A DNA stretch of 64,000 nucleotides from Trochalopteron elliotii (lineage: Eukaryota > Chordata > Aves > Passeriformes > Leiothrichidae). The number at the start of each line of letters is the position of its first letter. Position 1 is the stretch's first letter. This document shows, piece after piece, positions 50,931 to 64,000 of the stretch. Location of the stretch: NCBI GenBank assembly GCA_024734555.1, contig JANPWX010000639.1:290081-354080 (forward strand). The letters are read 5' to 3'. The notes under the pieces are model-generated. The model made no database searches and was not told the origin of the DNA. It was given only the letters and a program-made list of their open reading frames with translations. The translations under genes were made by a program, and so were the position numbers.

Positions 50931-53160
50931 GATAGAAATACCTTTCTAACAGCTATATCACATTAGTAATACAGAGACCACCCACTGTAACAGCTAGGCA
51001 CAATGATAAATTCCTACTTGGAGAAGGTGGGATTGGATGTTTTTGCCTTAATGTTCTGCATTCATCTCAGTGACATCCCCTATAAGCTCCTCATTGACTC
51101 CTGCCCACCAGTTGTGGAGCACATGTGTGAGGTAGTTTAAGCTGGCTAAAACCCATACAATCTGCCAGACTAAATTTTACAGCCACCAGTGTCAAACCAT
51201 TTGCACAGACCATCCCCAAGGATGCATCTCCCAAAGGTCTGCAGGTCATTTACCAATGGCTCTTTGGTCACCCCAAGTCCCATGTTCACAAATGGTCTGG
51301 GGGATCAGGAGCCCACAGCCTGTCAGGTACTAGCTCTCCATTCTCCAAAGGCCACCTCTCAAGCACTATTTACTTTTGATTCCTGATACAGTTGGCAGGT
51401 TATGACCTCTTGGAAAATTTGCCCCTTGTGTATTTCTGAGAATGGCAACACAAGGTCCTCTATGGAAGAAGTGTGATAGAAGTGTCTACTGCTTTTCAAA
51501 GAAGAACATAGTATTTGCTGTTACTATTTGGCTAGCATCAGAGATACTTTTCAAAACTATTCACAACTTCAAAGGATGCATTAATTTTGGGAGAAAAGGA
51601 AAAAAAAAGTATTTTTCAGCGAGTCAAATCCAGGACTTCCAGGAAATCCAAAGAAAAAATACTTTTGATAAGAAATCTCAAGTTTTACTCTAAGTTCAAG
51701 GTGTGTTGGGAAACGGACTGAGATTTCAGTGTGTGGAAACATGACCCATAAAGTTCAGCATATACTTCAAGAACCAAAACCTAATTAGGGGGGTTGGTCA
51801 GGCTTTTAACTTATCTACCTAATCTCCAACCACAGCCTCAAAAGTTGAAAATGTGACTCCATCTTCTACACCAAGAAACAGGTCATTAAAATTCAGGCTG
51901 TACAACTAACATTGCGCTCATTTAACAAAACAAGAGTTCAAAACATAAGAAGTTTAGCTCCACATCAGAGACATTTCCGCAGACTTAATGAACTATCTTC
52001 CCTCCATTGGTTTCAAATGGAACAGGCACAGAGGCTTTCTTTGGCACAGCCTAACCCTGTTCAACCAGGTGTGAGTTTCAATTAAGTTACCCTTGTGCAG
52101 GAATTTGAAGGCAAACATTTGTAAACTTTTTTTTGGTTTGTTTGTTTGTGTTTAAAAAATGTGCCCACAGTGGTGGCCCTGTTGAAACCAGCCGGGACAG
52201 CTGGAACAGCAACCTGGAGCCAGCCAGCCAAGTCACAGCCCTGGCTGCCTGGGAGCTTGTGGTCTGCTCTCACAGCCTGACTCAGTGGAAAAAAAGATCT
52301 CTGTGGAAGCTCAAGCTACAGTGACATGACAGGTGACTTCTGGAGGAAAAAAACCCAAAACCTATAGCTGTAGCCCCACACCCATTTCTGGAAACCTGGC
52401 ACAAGGCATTTTGTGGGAGAGATGGTGTCGAGCAGAGCTGGCTGGGTGAGAGTGGAATAAGTCCATTTCAAAACTGTGCAGGTTTTCCAATTTTTTCGTA
52501 TGGTGTTGAAATGAAAACAAGAACTTTCAAAATGGAAGGGTGTGGAATTGCGTTGAAACATCTATTTCTGAGTTAGAGAGATCAAGTTTTCAGATCAGAC
52601 ATAAGCAGAGACCTCAACCTGGGATACAGAAAACTCCCCATTCATCAACACCAGCACCTTGGCAAAATGTTTTGGCGTCCAAGAAGCAGCATATTTTAGT
52701 GAAATATATTTCATCAAACGTGTTCTGACTAATTCCAGTCTTGAATGTCATTGTGTCACCCGTTTGTGGAAAGATCAGTATTTAAAAAAACTCATAAAAA
52801 CAAAGGACTGGAAAAGATGCTGAGGTACAGTCAGTCACTCAAGAGACATTTGTCAGCAAAATTAAATATAAGTTCAGGCATATTCTGTTTCATCACATAC
52901 TGTTCCTTTTAGGGGTGAGGCACTTAAGTAATTTCTCTATTTTGGAATGAGACTGCAAGACAAACAGTTTATCTTCAGTTTGGCAAAAGCAAGTTACATT
53001 AACGTCTATCAAGATGAAAGTGGTGCAAACCAGAATATTTTACAGCTTAAATAGTGACTCTGTTCTTCAGCTATGTGTAAACTATTCATCTCACAGGATG
53101 CAATCAAACGTCACTGTCTCAATATGAGTTCCCAGCAATCTGGAAAACACAAATCCATGT
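50931..53160. other. Gene-free stretch with a short (TTTG)n run
   Basis: A (TTTG)n run of about 14 bp lies at 52136-52149. All frames are short and unrecognised. Confidence 0.55.
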
Positions 53161-53166
53161 ACTTTA

Positions 53167-53225
53167 TATATGCACACACACATACACACACACACATATA
53201 TATACACATACATACACATAAATAT
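53167..53225. repeat. CA/TA compound microsatellite
   Basis: Alternating CA, TA and CATA units with interruptions. It is likely polymorphic in length and able to adopt non-B DNA structure. Confidence 0.9.
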
Positions 53226-56200
53226 AATATTTTCATGTACACACACATGGATGCAAACCACATCTGGAGTTCCATTAAAATATTTCTCCTACCTCCTCAA
53301 TAACCACAGTTACAGTAATCCCTAGAAAGAATGGAGTAGGGCTAAGGTCAGCCGTCTCTGATCACCAGTGTTTGTACAAAGTGATTTTATGTTTCATTTG
53401 CACTAGAGATTGATATCAAGTTAGAATTTTGGCTCAAAAGAATTTTTATGGAAGAAAAAAATATTTGGAAGGTTGAAAGATTTTCCCAAAGGAAGGTTTA
53501 GGGAATAAATGAGAGCCTATTTATCTTTTTCAAGACTTTTGCAAGCTGGAAAACAGGGAGAAAATTCTCAACCTTGCTCCTGACAACCCTGCATTATCAC
53601 AAGAGAGTCTGTACTGTATTGTTTCTGCTGAAATTAAAACAATTCTAAAAAAAAGGGGGAAAACATAATGTGTAAACTCAGTCTGCTCCTCAGTGAAAAT
53701 ATTACAAATTTTTCATTTTAAGAGTGTTACCATCTTTTCATCAAGATGACTTGAAACATGATGTACATTTTCCATCAAGTTTGAAAGAGTATTTAAGAAA
53801 CACCTTCATTTCCATGGGAGTTCGTAGTTTGGGTTTCTATTTATTTTCTTTCCCCAAATGTCTTTATTGAAAGAAATTTCAGCCTATTCTAGCTTGAATT
53901 TTGGATTCTCTCAAAATTCAAACTCAAAACTTCAAAGCAAGCCATCTCCACAACCATTACTTTTGTAGGAATTTGATCAAAGCCATGGAAATTCCTGGTT
54001 CCACCCTGCAATAATGAGCCGACCCAGGTTTCATCTGAGATCCAGCTCTGAGGAGGTGACTTACCTATCTGGTTTGCAAGAATCCTGCTGTCTTCACCTG
54101 ACCCGAGAGCATCAGCGCATAGCAAAGCTCTCCTCCAACTGGAACGCATCCATGAAATACAGTCCCCATTCCCTCGATGTGGGGGGGCACCAACGTTTGG
54201 CTGTCAACCTCCTGTTTACCAACCTTCTCCAAGTTCAGAAAGCTGCTTCTTTCTGCATCCTGAAGATCAAGGTTTTGGGTTTTTTTTTTAAGTAATTCAC
54301 TAGATAGCTGTGTTTGCCTAAAGAGACCCTCCCACTGCTCTTTTATCCTCTGAAGGCAGGCCAATTTTCAACTACAGCCTGATGGTTGCCTGGGTTAACC
54401 TCTGCCTTGTTTCATGAGGCTTAGAAACCCCAATACACCTTTCAAATGGCGTGTCTGATCACACTGCTCTGGCAGATAAGCAGAAAATTAGAATGAGCTT
54501 CTCCAGGTAAGCGCCAGCATGAAGGTACCATCATCTTCCAGGGGGGAATGCCTGGCAGGCAGGCATGCAGACAGGCAGGTTTGGAGATCAGTTATGATGG
54601 GGACACAGAAAAGGCAGCTGTGTAACAGCACAGTAACAACACTCTTTCAATGCTGCTGCCAGGCAAGGCTGTGGTGAAGAAGGCTTCCTTCTACAGGGAA
54701 TCTGGGACAAATATCTTGAGAGCACTTTTAACCCTTAAATATTGTATGTAAGATATTTAGGTGGCTATTGAAGTTATCCCTATCTTGTTCTTTATAGCTT
54801 ATATTCAAGTATTTTATATTTGAATCTTCATGTTTCAATTAAAGGCCTTTATCCTGTACATTTTCCTACCAGTAATATTTTTCCATCCTGCTGGTAGCCT
54901 CTTCCTCCTCTCTCACTGTGACCACATGCCACAATCCTGTGCAATAATACAGGCAAAAAACATGGGTTACTACAACTTGGTTTCTAGTTTCTATTCTTTA
55001 TGTTTGTTCAAATGCAAACTTCACTGCACAGAAAAATTTGGGTCTTGCAATTGGTCCAGAATGCTTTCACCAACTAAATTGCCCTTTGAGTGAGGGGTGA
55101 CATCCAGAAGAGCCATCTGAACTTTCCAAACTGACCCTGGGGATCTAATTACTCCTCTGGATATTTGACTTTCCTGAGGCACAAATTGTCTTTCCTAAAT
55201 CAGGATGTGTTCAAAATAAGTACAATTGTAAGAAAAAAAGGAAAATCCCAAATCTAAAAAGACAAGATGGAAAAAAACCCCAGCAACTTTCACCTTGGCA
55301 TTTTAAGTGATTTTTTTTTTTAACTACAAAAACACAGGAGTTCAGAATTCACCACCAAATCCCCACTCTTTAGGTCTCCATTTTCTTGTGTGCCCCTCAC
55401 AGCTATTCCCAAACCCCGAATCAGACCATCTCCTGCTGAGGTCAATGGGATTTAGGCAGATCCATGCCCCTGCAGCATGCAGGATCTCAGCTCCTCTGCA
55501 CTGACAGCAACTCAGCTGCTCAGATTCATTCCACAGTGTGGTCTGCAAAAGAAATTGTTTCAAGGTGCACAAAGCATTTGCTGCCTGCTGCTGTTGGCAG
55601 GGTAAAACTACCATGGAGCTGTTGCCAGGGGAAGGAAGAAATAAAATCCCCTCAGGAAAGAAAAGAACACACAGGTAGAGAAGGCAGAGTGGGGTGGGAG
55701 GTGTGGGGTCCCTCCTGGGACCCAGCCCTCACTTGGAAATAAGATGAGCTTGCTGTTGGCACAGGGTTTGGCCAAGCTTGCTGATCCTCCTGTGTGCACC
55801 TGAGCATCCCTGTATGTGGATATCTGCCAGAGGCTGAGGTTGCTCCTTGCCCCTCTGAGCCTTTGGTGTGAGGCCTCCTTGTGAAAGTCTTTTAAAAGCA
55901 GTGACTCTTACTCTGCCTCCTGGCAACTTGTTGTCTAATGGCACACCAAGCAGGGCACTCAAAGCCCTTCACTGTCTGGGAACATAAGTGGCTGCGTGGA
56001 AGCACAGCCCTTCTGCAAATGCCTGGGTGGCTCAGGAAGTCTTCCTTAGGTCTGCCCCTTATCCCCAACCCCAAACACACTGAAGTGCTTTCTCACTCAC
56101 ACCACACAGATTTGCTGATACCAATTTACGGTACAAGAAACTGGACTACAGTCCATGTGGCAACAGTTTTAGAATCTATAAGCCCTCTTCTTATCCCCAT

Positions 56201-57440
56201 GCAGCCAAATCTGCTTGGAGTGTGATGAAACAGCTTTGAAAGGGAAGGAAGCCACACGGGGCAGTAAGCTGAGAGACGGAGAGCAAAAGCCATGGGAAAG
56301 GTCTGGGGCCTGACAGTCCTTCCCTTGATCTCAAGCCTTAAATTTTCTGTTGCATCTCTGGTTTCTCTAGAATACTTTTCTGCAGCTAATGCAGAAGGTA
56401 CACCCATGCTCATTACCCATGCTCACAATATAGTAGCAGGAATCAAATGAGAATCCAAATTTAAGAGCTTTAAATGTTAATTAAAAAAAAAAAAAAGGCT
56501 AGATACACAATCTTATTTTTCTTCATTCATTTTGAGGTCATGCATATATGAAACTTCCTCTTCTGTAACTTCTTTCACAGTCTCCCACAGAGCCCTCCTG
56601 CAGATAATCCCAGCAGTAACAAAACAATGCTGTCCTTACTGAATGACAGCACCAATCCTTGTCACTGCTGAGTGGGTGCCTAAAACAGGCACTTTGCCTC
56701 TCAATTCATTATTTTCTCATCACTCTCTGAAAAAACATTCCACCTTACAAAGAACAAGACTGAATATCAAAAAGGGATATTCCCTAGCTGAAGATTTTAC
56801 AATTCACTTCAGTATAACATAGATTAAAAAATATATTTTTATTTACCTATCTTATTGAATAGACTTTTTCAAACTATTTAAATGAATTCTTTGCCCCAGA
56901 GTAAGTGCTAGTTCCAAGCCACGGTTTTATGCAAAAAAGCTCAGTAAAAGATGAAAAAATTACATTAAGTTTACAGCTGGTTTACGCAATAGCCATATTT
57001 TCCAACTAAATTCTCTTTGATCTGATAATGCAATGCTTCATTTTGAAGCAAGTTCTACTACTACTACTCCTCCTCAATAAGTGCTGCCCAGTGTCACACA
57101 GAGACTGTATTTTTCAAATATTAATTCACAGCTTTCATTTTCAGGACATGTTTATAGAGGTTGAAAGGAAGTTCAGATAAAGTTGCATTGTGGCAATATA
57201 TAAAATGAATTGTTTCAATAGGAAAGAAGTTTAAGGTAATCTCTCAGCCTTATTTCCTTTACTGGTTAAACCCCTTTGGTCATGTCTGTGAGAGCAATGC
57301 TGGCCACTTTTATTTATTTTTCTTTAACTGAAAGTTTTTAACCCTGAAAATAAAGCTAAGGAGTAAAAAATTAGTCCAAGGGGCTTCATCCTATGCCAGT
57401 GTGAGTCCTTTTCCAGTTGCAGATGCCTCACTAAGCAAAG
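53226..57440. other. Gene-free stretch, partly GC-richer
   Basis: An interrupted GGCA/CAGG tetranucleotide tract lies at 54553-54580. An A14 run is at 56483-56496 and a short CTA tract at about 57054-57068. The part at about 55340-56410 is less AT-rich and holds overlapping frames of about 60-95 codons on both strands, none recognised. TGAGGTCAATGGGATTTAGG near 55437-55456 may be another scrap of the ancient amniote repeat. Confidence 0.5.
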
Positions 57441-57447
57441 TGATAAG

Positions 57448-57466
57448 CACTTCACTAAGTGAAGTG
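57448..57466. repeat. 19-bp odd palindrome, 9-bp arms
   Basis: CACTTCACT (57448-57456) and AGTGAAGTG (57458-57466) are exact reverse complements around a single A. Similar AAGTGA words lie on both sides. It could bind a dimeric factor, but none is assigned. Confidence 0.7.
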
Positions 57467-60400
57467 ATGATTTTTGCCCTCCTCCCTGAATTTCTGTGTT
57501 CCATTTATTGTACCCACCATCTGCTCCAGAGATACATAAAAGGAGGATCCATCTGCAGCCAACCAGAAAAATTGTAAAGCTGATGGAAACAGGACAGGCC
57601 CGACAAGAAGAGGGAACTCCTCAGAGGAGCTGTCAGGTAGAAAACTAGAAGTAATGAGGAGATTGTACAGCACCAGCACAAGTACAACACTACCTTCTTA
57701 AATAATAAGGTAAAGCTTAGGATTTTGGTGGTGAAGTCAGAGCAGTGGTCTGAAATCCAGAGGCTGCCTTCAACCAAGATTTCTGTGGTCTGTGTCTTAT
57801 GGAGATAAGAAGAGAGTTCCCATTCCTGGATGACTGCCAAAGTCATCCTTCTCCATTGGTTTCTTTTCTTTTCCAGCAGAGAGGGCTAGACAATTAGATA
57901 TATGGTTACTTGTGATTTTTTCCAAATACCAGAAGTTAAAAATACGAGGTGGACTAGCCAGACAACACCAAGTTTTCACTGATCCCCAGTCTAACAGACC
58001 AGAAACCAGGGACTGCTTCCAGTGATGTCATCTATGTTTTCTTGATTTCTACCTCTCTCAGGTCCAGAACAGAGGCCTGGACCAAAGTTTCCCACACAAG
58101 TGCTCCTCATGGCTGAGGAGTCTGAGAGTGCAATGCTATATCTAGGGTCTGAGATTGTTAAATCAGCAGGCTTGGACCTCCTCCAGGTGCTCATTTTGTG
58201 CAGACATGTCAACAACATGCCATACATCCATCTTTACAGAAAGGCTCTGGCAACCTGCACATCTGTCCTCCTGCTCATCAGGTACAACGGGTCACCCTCA
58301 GGTTTGTGAGAGATCCCTGCAGGGGCCAAGGACTTCCACGAGGCACTTGGACCATGTAGGGACAAAACCTTTCCTCAGAGACTGCTCCTTATCTCAGACA
58401 TTGCAAAACATTATTAGCTCAGCTACAGGTAACCAAACCTGACTGGAAGGCCTTCTGCCAGTTTGCTTGTACCTGGCAGCCTCTGCCAGACCACTCACAA
58501 TGACACCCTTCAACCACAAAATGTACAAGTCATAATGCAAATGCACTTGAGCATTAACAGAGGTGTTACAACATGGATTTACTTATGTCCATCACACTCT
58601 CAAGGAATGCTTGCAGACGTCACTGGGCTCTGAAAGATTTACAGTAATAGTAAGGAACAAACAAAAAACCCACAGCTTCATTGCCCAATATCAAAGGGAG
58701 AATTTGCTGATAGCACAGCAGCAAGCCACACTGGCTATGAGCAAACAAGCTCAGTTCTGCATTGCCTGAATCTGACTTTTGTTGAGGTACCTAACTTTGA
58801 TCTTCGATAAATGAAAATGTTGGCAGGTAGCTTCTTTTTATGCTGTTTCTAGAAATCCTGCACATTTGAAAACTTGGTGAGCTGGCCTAACTAACACATT
58901 CATGAATGCTGACATTTAGTTCACAGTTAGCACTGAGGTATGACCTGAGTTATTTTTCTCAAGACCACAATCACATCCAGTTCTGCAACTGAATTGATTT
59001 TAACGTATGTGAAAATATTTTTGTGTTTATATACAACTGAGAATTATATCTGTACCTTTGTCCAACAAAAGGACAGTTTGTCTCCAAAGTTGAGAGCGAA
59101 TGTTCTGTGGTGTCTGTCTTCAAAGCACCTAAGTGTGAAAAGAGACACTCCAGTTGTGTTAGCTTACTCAAAAAGGCAGCTGCCAGGGATGTACAGTATC
59201 ACTGCTGCTCTGGTTCATTCATTAGAACCTTTCCAGCTCACTTATGTAAGTACTGTAGAAACAAAGAGAAGCAGACGTGCCAGGGGACACTTTTGCAAGG
59301 GTACAACTTATTCAGCTTCCTTATTTTAGTTATCTAAGTGGTAGGTGGGTGGAGCACCTTCACAATTTGCTTTTCTCCTTTATTACAGAAATGAAATATC
59401 TGAAATGTCTGAGGGTGCTGGGAGAGAGGTCGCTCTTATTGCATTCCTTTGCAGGCAGCATGGCTTTTTCAGGGACACCTGTCCACATGAAACTCTGTAA
59501 ACGCTTTTTAACAAGTCCCCAGGTAGTAGAAAGAACACAGCTGCTAGAGAGCATTAATGGCAGGACAGCTGCTTGGCTGACAGAATTGGAACCAGCGTGG
59601 TGCATGTGCTGGGACTGTAAACAGGAATGAATTTTCCTAAAAGCTTTATAAGTAAAAATGTTTATTTTTGGAATATTAGCAAAATAAAAGGAGTTACAAT
59701 GTTCCTTTAATTTTAAGTCAAAACATAATGACATGCAGCTTTTAAGAAGGTTTTTTTATAGCAAAATCTCAAATTGAAACAAGATGGCTTCGAAACAAGT
59801 TCAGAAATACCCTTTCTTCCTAGACATATACATAAAACATGCCTGGGCATTTATTTTTTGTCCTTAATGTGTAGTAAAATTGATCATGAAATTCTGCTTT
59901 CCACAAACATCATGTATTGGGGAATGCCCTTCTTTCTCCCAGGCCTGTCACTGATAGCAAATGCTCGGTGTGTGGTATGAGAAGGTACAACAAGGTATCT
60001 GGAACAGGTTATTCACATGCTAAAAAGAAGAAATAGAGATCGTGTTTCAAGGACCAGCAACAAGATTAAGACCCCTGACTCCCAGCCTTCCCCAGGCACA
60101 GCCTTCCTCTCTGAGTCAGAGCCATCCAGTGCCAAGAAAGTGCCCTCTTGTGACAACCTCAGCACAGGCTCAGGGATGGGATTTTGAAACCAGACAAACA
60201 CCAGCATCAGACTAGTTGCAAACAACTTAAATTCTTTTTGGAGCATTATTAAACAACACATTCTCTTTGGGAAGTTCACCTGAGGACAGCAGAACACAAA
60301 CTGCTTGCTACTCCCCCCACAGCACTTGCAGCACAGCACACCAGCCTGGATGATGAGCAGTACTTGCCCTGCCCTCTTGAAATGCCATCCCTACCTTTTT

Positions 60401-60569
60401 AGGAATGGCAGAGACATGCTAAAATCTATCTAGACTTTATCATATTTCTCAAAGTCTCTCAAAGGCATTTTCTGCTGTACATGCTTCACCAGCATCTCAT
60501 CAGGGGATGAAAACAGTGGGTCTACCACTTGTACACAGCTCTTCACAGCTTCTCCTCTTGAGTCTGAAG
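57467..60569. other. Gene-free stretch, nothing specific seen
   Basis: Several frames of 60-124 codons overlap on both strands (57455-58442, 58994-59734). Their composition is random-looking and no domain is recognised. Confidence 0.55.
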
Positions 60570-60740
60570 CTGTGCTAGGTTTAAAGTTATTAATTGCCTT
60601 TTTCACAGCTGGCACCAGCAGCCTTGCATGTTGATTCAAAGTGTGATGTGATAATTAGGCAGGGTGAGGAATCTTTGTTAAATTTCATTCTTTGGCGCTA
60701 TTTTGCCTTTGATCTTTACTGCTCTCCTTTCCAGAAGGGT
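60570..60740. promoter_or_regulatory. Candidate short regulatory block
   Basis: A compact repeat-free stretch with TTAATTG (60588-60594), GATAATTAG (60649-60657) and CTTTGATCT (TCF/LEF-like, at 60708-60716). It is suggestive of conserved non-coding DNA only by texture. Confidence 0.15.
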
Positions 60741-63700
60741 TACAGCATTCCAGCAGAAGCCAAGGGTGGGCCTTTCATCAACCTGGGGGAAAAGCTTTGT
60801 CCTGTGCCCCACAGCACTCTGCTCTCAGACTTAAACATCCCATTTGGGTGACAGCTATGCGCTTGCTGGAGTGCTGAGAGGTGTCTACAGTCAGAAAAGT
60901 GTGAACGGTGCATCCTCCACCAAAACACAGGTCACATCAACAAATTAAGAGAGAAGTAGGAATGAAGTTCAGTAATGAAACAAACAAGTAAGCAGGCTTT
61001 TAATAATGCCATGTCTCCATTAACTTGATTGAAACCTTGTATTTTACTCTGCAGTTCAGGAAGGCCATGGCACGATAAATTTAAAATCCTGTAAAACAAA
61101 TGTCCACTTCTCTCTTGGACTCCAAAGCTGTCCATATTCCAGAGTCATGCATTCTCTTGATTTTAACTGGCCAACTACAAACCACTTAACAGATGGTGTA
61201 GAAATAGTTATGTAAACTCAGGAATAAATCCTAGAGCATTTATGCACTTATAAATGAATCACTTTCCCAAATGTTCATTCTTGGGCTCTTGTCACTTATC
61301 ATTTCTTTGAGATCCAGCCTTTCTACTTGTCACAGCCTATTCCTCTCCTGACCTGGGATGGCATGAAGTGCAGGGAGACAGTGGGCACACCTGAGTCCCA
61401 TGAATCTTGTCCCTGCTATATTGTTAACAACCCTGGGCTTTTAGCACACATCAATGCAAGCCAAAGAAAAGCATCTGCCCCAGGAGATGTCATAGGTAGG
61501 ATTTTTGCAATATGAATAGAGCAAATAAATGAGAGAATACTGGTTAGCAACTCATTTTTTCCACCCCAGGAAGGATACAATTGCCTGTTACACTGCGATG
61601 TGTGTTGAACTATGTCCCAAAGCTGTTTTGGTACTAGAAATTAGCCAGGGGTAGAACAGGTATGTAACTATGCACATGACAATGAAGTTAATGTCAAAGT
61701 GAATGTATGTGAAGAAATGAACTGTGTAGTGTGTGATACATAAACAGTTACTCTTGAATGATGCCTTCCCCAAGCCATTATGCTCACAGTCCCCTGGTCT
61801 TCCAAACTGGAGAGACTGAATATGAACTGCCTGCTAGCAGGTTTTGTTTGCTGCCACAGCTCTTTTAATGGTGGCAATCAATAGAGCTTTTGCACATCAT
61901 CTTCAGTTTCTTCTGGGCAAACGTGTGAAGATTCCAGTAGGAGATTTCACGTCACTGCAGAGAGGCTGATGCTGGTGCAGGAGCAGGTATCTGGCTGCTC
62001 CAACTCTTATCTGATGCCTAGCATGTTGCTGCTCTTACCCCAGAGAGAGTTCAAAAGAGTAATTTCCTTCAGGGGTATGAGACCTCCCTTTAACACACAA
62101 TGGGCTGAGCCACAGCACTTTTTTTCCCTCTTATGCCAGTCTGCCTTCCCTCTCTTCCACATTGTGCTCCTGGTTGCAGCCAGCCCTATCTGAAATTCAA
62201 GATCTGGGATGCAAAGCAGCAACTTATTGTTTAACAATAACAGCCATGGCCACAGAAGTAGAGAGGTGGAAAGAGGCAAAGAAAGCCCCTTTCTTCTCCT
62301 CAAAGCTTAAGGGATATGCAGGACACACGATTTACAGGGCAGGTCTTTTTGTGGATTAGGTCAGAGAGGTAGCCCAAAGGTGCACCAAAGAAAGTGCACC
62401 AAAGAGAACACAGTGCTGTGTCACATTGACACTGGGCTATCCACGGACTGTAACAAGTCAGTCCTTCCTGTTCTTCTGTGGCTTAAGCTTCTGCAGTAAG
62501 TTTTAAAGATGCTTCTTACAGAGAGTGTCCCCGTGGGAGTGAGACAGGCAATGCACTGGACTAGGTAAGACACAGCAGCACTCTAGGATGATCACTGTTT
62601 CCCAATGAAGTTAATTTAAATATATTTTGCTAAAGTGTGGGTCCATTTTAACTGAGACACCATACATCCCAGCTAACTACACATCTTCCTGTCTCACCAC
62701 TCTAGGGGTTTTTATGACATCTCCAAACTACTTCTACTCCAATGGTTGGATGGATTTCCAAGCCTTTAGTGAATGGCACTTAAATCATTCCTTTTCCTAT
62801 TGGGGCTTTTGCCTTTGTGCTTTTAGTTTTCTGGAAGGGTCTCTTCAAGCTTCTGTCAAATTCCTGTTACAGACAGCCAGATAGAACCAGACATGGAATA
62901 AAGGGCTCATATGCTCCATGTCCTAATTTAAGCACCTAATGTTCACTGGACTTTGAGTGCTATACACTTGAAAGAAAGACAATTTGCTGGTAGCAAAATG
63001 GCCACCAGAGGCCTCTCTGGAATTTTTCTGAACTGGCAAAGGTTTAAAAATGTATTTGAATCTGAGCAGAAAAAATAAGTAATCAGAATCTCTTCTTACT
63101 TCTGACAACAGTGGGTACTGAAGCAGATGTTAGATTTTCAGATTTCAGTTAATCCAGACTGCAAGAAGTGAGATCACATGGCAAAAATATGAAGCCAGCT
63201 CTGCTCCAGCAAAAAATTTTGATTTCAGAGATGGAAATTCTTGAACAGAGATACAAATAGAAGAAAAAAAAAATAAAAAGCTTGTCTGCAACTGAACCAA
63301 GTTTTTAGGTATCCTGTGGCAGAACACTGGAGGACACAAAAACAGATCTTGAAACTTGCTCAGATTTACTCAAATAAGAGAACGCAGTGGACCTATCTGA
63401 GAAAACTGATGGATGACAAAAGAGTGGAAGCAAAAGGCAGCAAGGCTGTTTAAGTTGGAACCCAGCAAGAGATGGTCCCTGTAACTCGAAACCCTCTGCC
63501 AGCTAGTGCTTACCATGACCCTGCCCAGTAACTCTGGGCATATGCAGCACTTCCTACAACAGGATTTCCTCAAGCTGCACTTGGGTTAATTTCAGGACAC
63601 AAGAATTATATCCGAACATGCAAGGATTTAGATTGCCTGGATCTACAATAGGCACCAAGTTCAACAGAGACAGCATTTTTTGACTACAGGAAAAGCAGTG

Positions 63701-63859
63701 GAAGAACGTGACTTGAAAAGAAAAGGAGTGCTAGATTGACAATAACAAGAAAGAGTCTGTGTAACGGCAGGGGGAGTGTGCTTCAGTTGACTTCTGCCCC
63801 TGACAGAGAAAGGAGACATAAAAATATTGCTCAGAATAATGAAATATGTTTTGAGAAAT
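60741..63859. other. Gene-free stretch with one 14-bp duplication
   Basis: GTGCACCAAAGAAA (62380-62393) is followed directly by GTGCACCAAAGAGA (62394-62407), with one mismatch. Otherwise ordinary DNA with short unrecognised frames. Confidence 0.55.
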
Positions 63860-63892
63860 TTGTTGCTCATTGGTTGCTCATTTGTTGCTCAT
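63860..63892. repeat. 11-bp tandem triplicate
   Basis: TTGTTGCTCAT, TGGTTGCTCAT and TTGTTGCTCAT follow one another without gaps. The middle copy differs at one base. A small recent-looking minisatellite. Confidence 0.9.
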
Positions 63893-64000
63893 GGTCTAAC
63901 GGAGCAGAGACAGTGTAAAAAGTTGAGGCACTGGAAGAATTAAAGATGTCCTAGAACTGCTTATATATAGAAGGCATAACATTTAAATTCTTCAAGGAAG

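Larger units (their letters stand above)
1..64000. other. Non-coding vertebrate (probably avian) DNA without a supported gene
   Basis: No coding gene could be supported on either strand. Open frames are nearly all 60-130 codons, overlap one another on both strands, and show no recognisable domain, signal or repeat pattern. The longest, 147 and 152 codons, sit in locally GC-rich DNA where stop codons are rarer. The DNA is AT-rich and CpG-poor, with mononucleotide runs, sparse microsatellites and one clear CR1 fragment, as expected of a bird gene desert or very long intron. Small exons of a spliced gene or lncRNA cannot be excluded, because short vertebrate exons are not reliably seen by eye. 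RNA-seq and a cross-species alignment would decide. Confidence 0.8.

Overview
This window looks like vertebrate nuclear DNA, most likely from a bird. The main evidence is a CR1 LINE 3' fragment at about 36,781-36,985. Supporting signs are AT-rich composition, strong CpG depletion, low repeat content and the absence of recognisable mammalian SINEs or L1. A crocodilian or turtle source is not formally excluded.

I find no protein-coding gene, rRNA, tRNA, CRISPR array or prokaryotic-type operon. All open frames are short; the longest is about 150 codons. They overlap on both strands and none shows a recognisable domain, apart from a decayed LINE reverse-transcriptase fragment. The window is best read as intergenic 'gene desert' or the interior of a very large intron on a macrochromosome.

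Layout. 1-7.7 kb: plain AT-rich DNA with one homeodomain/POU-rich block near 3.9-4.1 kb. 7.7-8.05 kb: a poly-A tract and a 16-bp AT tandem repeat. 8-18 kb: plain DNA with two blocks that look like enhancers (13.09-13.44 and 15.08-15.66 kb). 18.2-18.45 kb: the only real CpG-rich island. 18.5-33 kb: ordinary AT-rich DNA with a perfect AT-rich palindrome at 21.42 kb, a CpG micro-cluster at 24.34 kb and a possible CR1 scrap at 26.1 kb. 33.4-34.45 kb: an ancient LINE reverse-transcriptase relic. 36.8-37.0 kb: the CR1 fragment. 37.9-39.1 kb: a GC-richer stretch, a G-quadruplex-prone G run and an ancient-repeat-like segment. 39.2-39.7 kb: a block that looks conserved and carries a perfect GTCACGTGAC palindrome. 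43.06 kb: an abrupt C16/A22 homopolymer junction. 48-51 kb: two further TAATTA-rich blocks. 53.2 kb: a CA/TA microsatellite. 57-64 kb: ordinary DNA with several small palindromes and tandem duplications.

No genes here work together. Any function is probably cis-regulatory, or a non-coding transcript starting at the 18.3 kb CpG island. I did not find a novel biological system. The most worthwhile leads are the isolated CpG island, the old LINE relic and the candidate enhancer blocks. Their conservation could not be tested from a single sequence.
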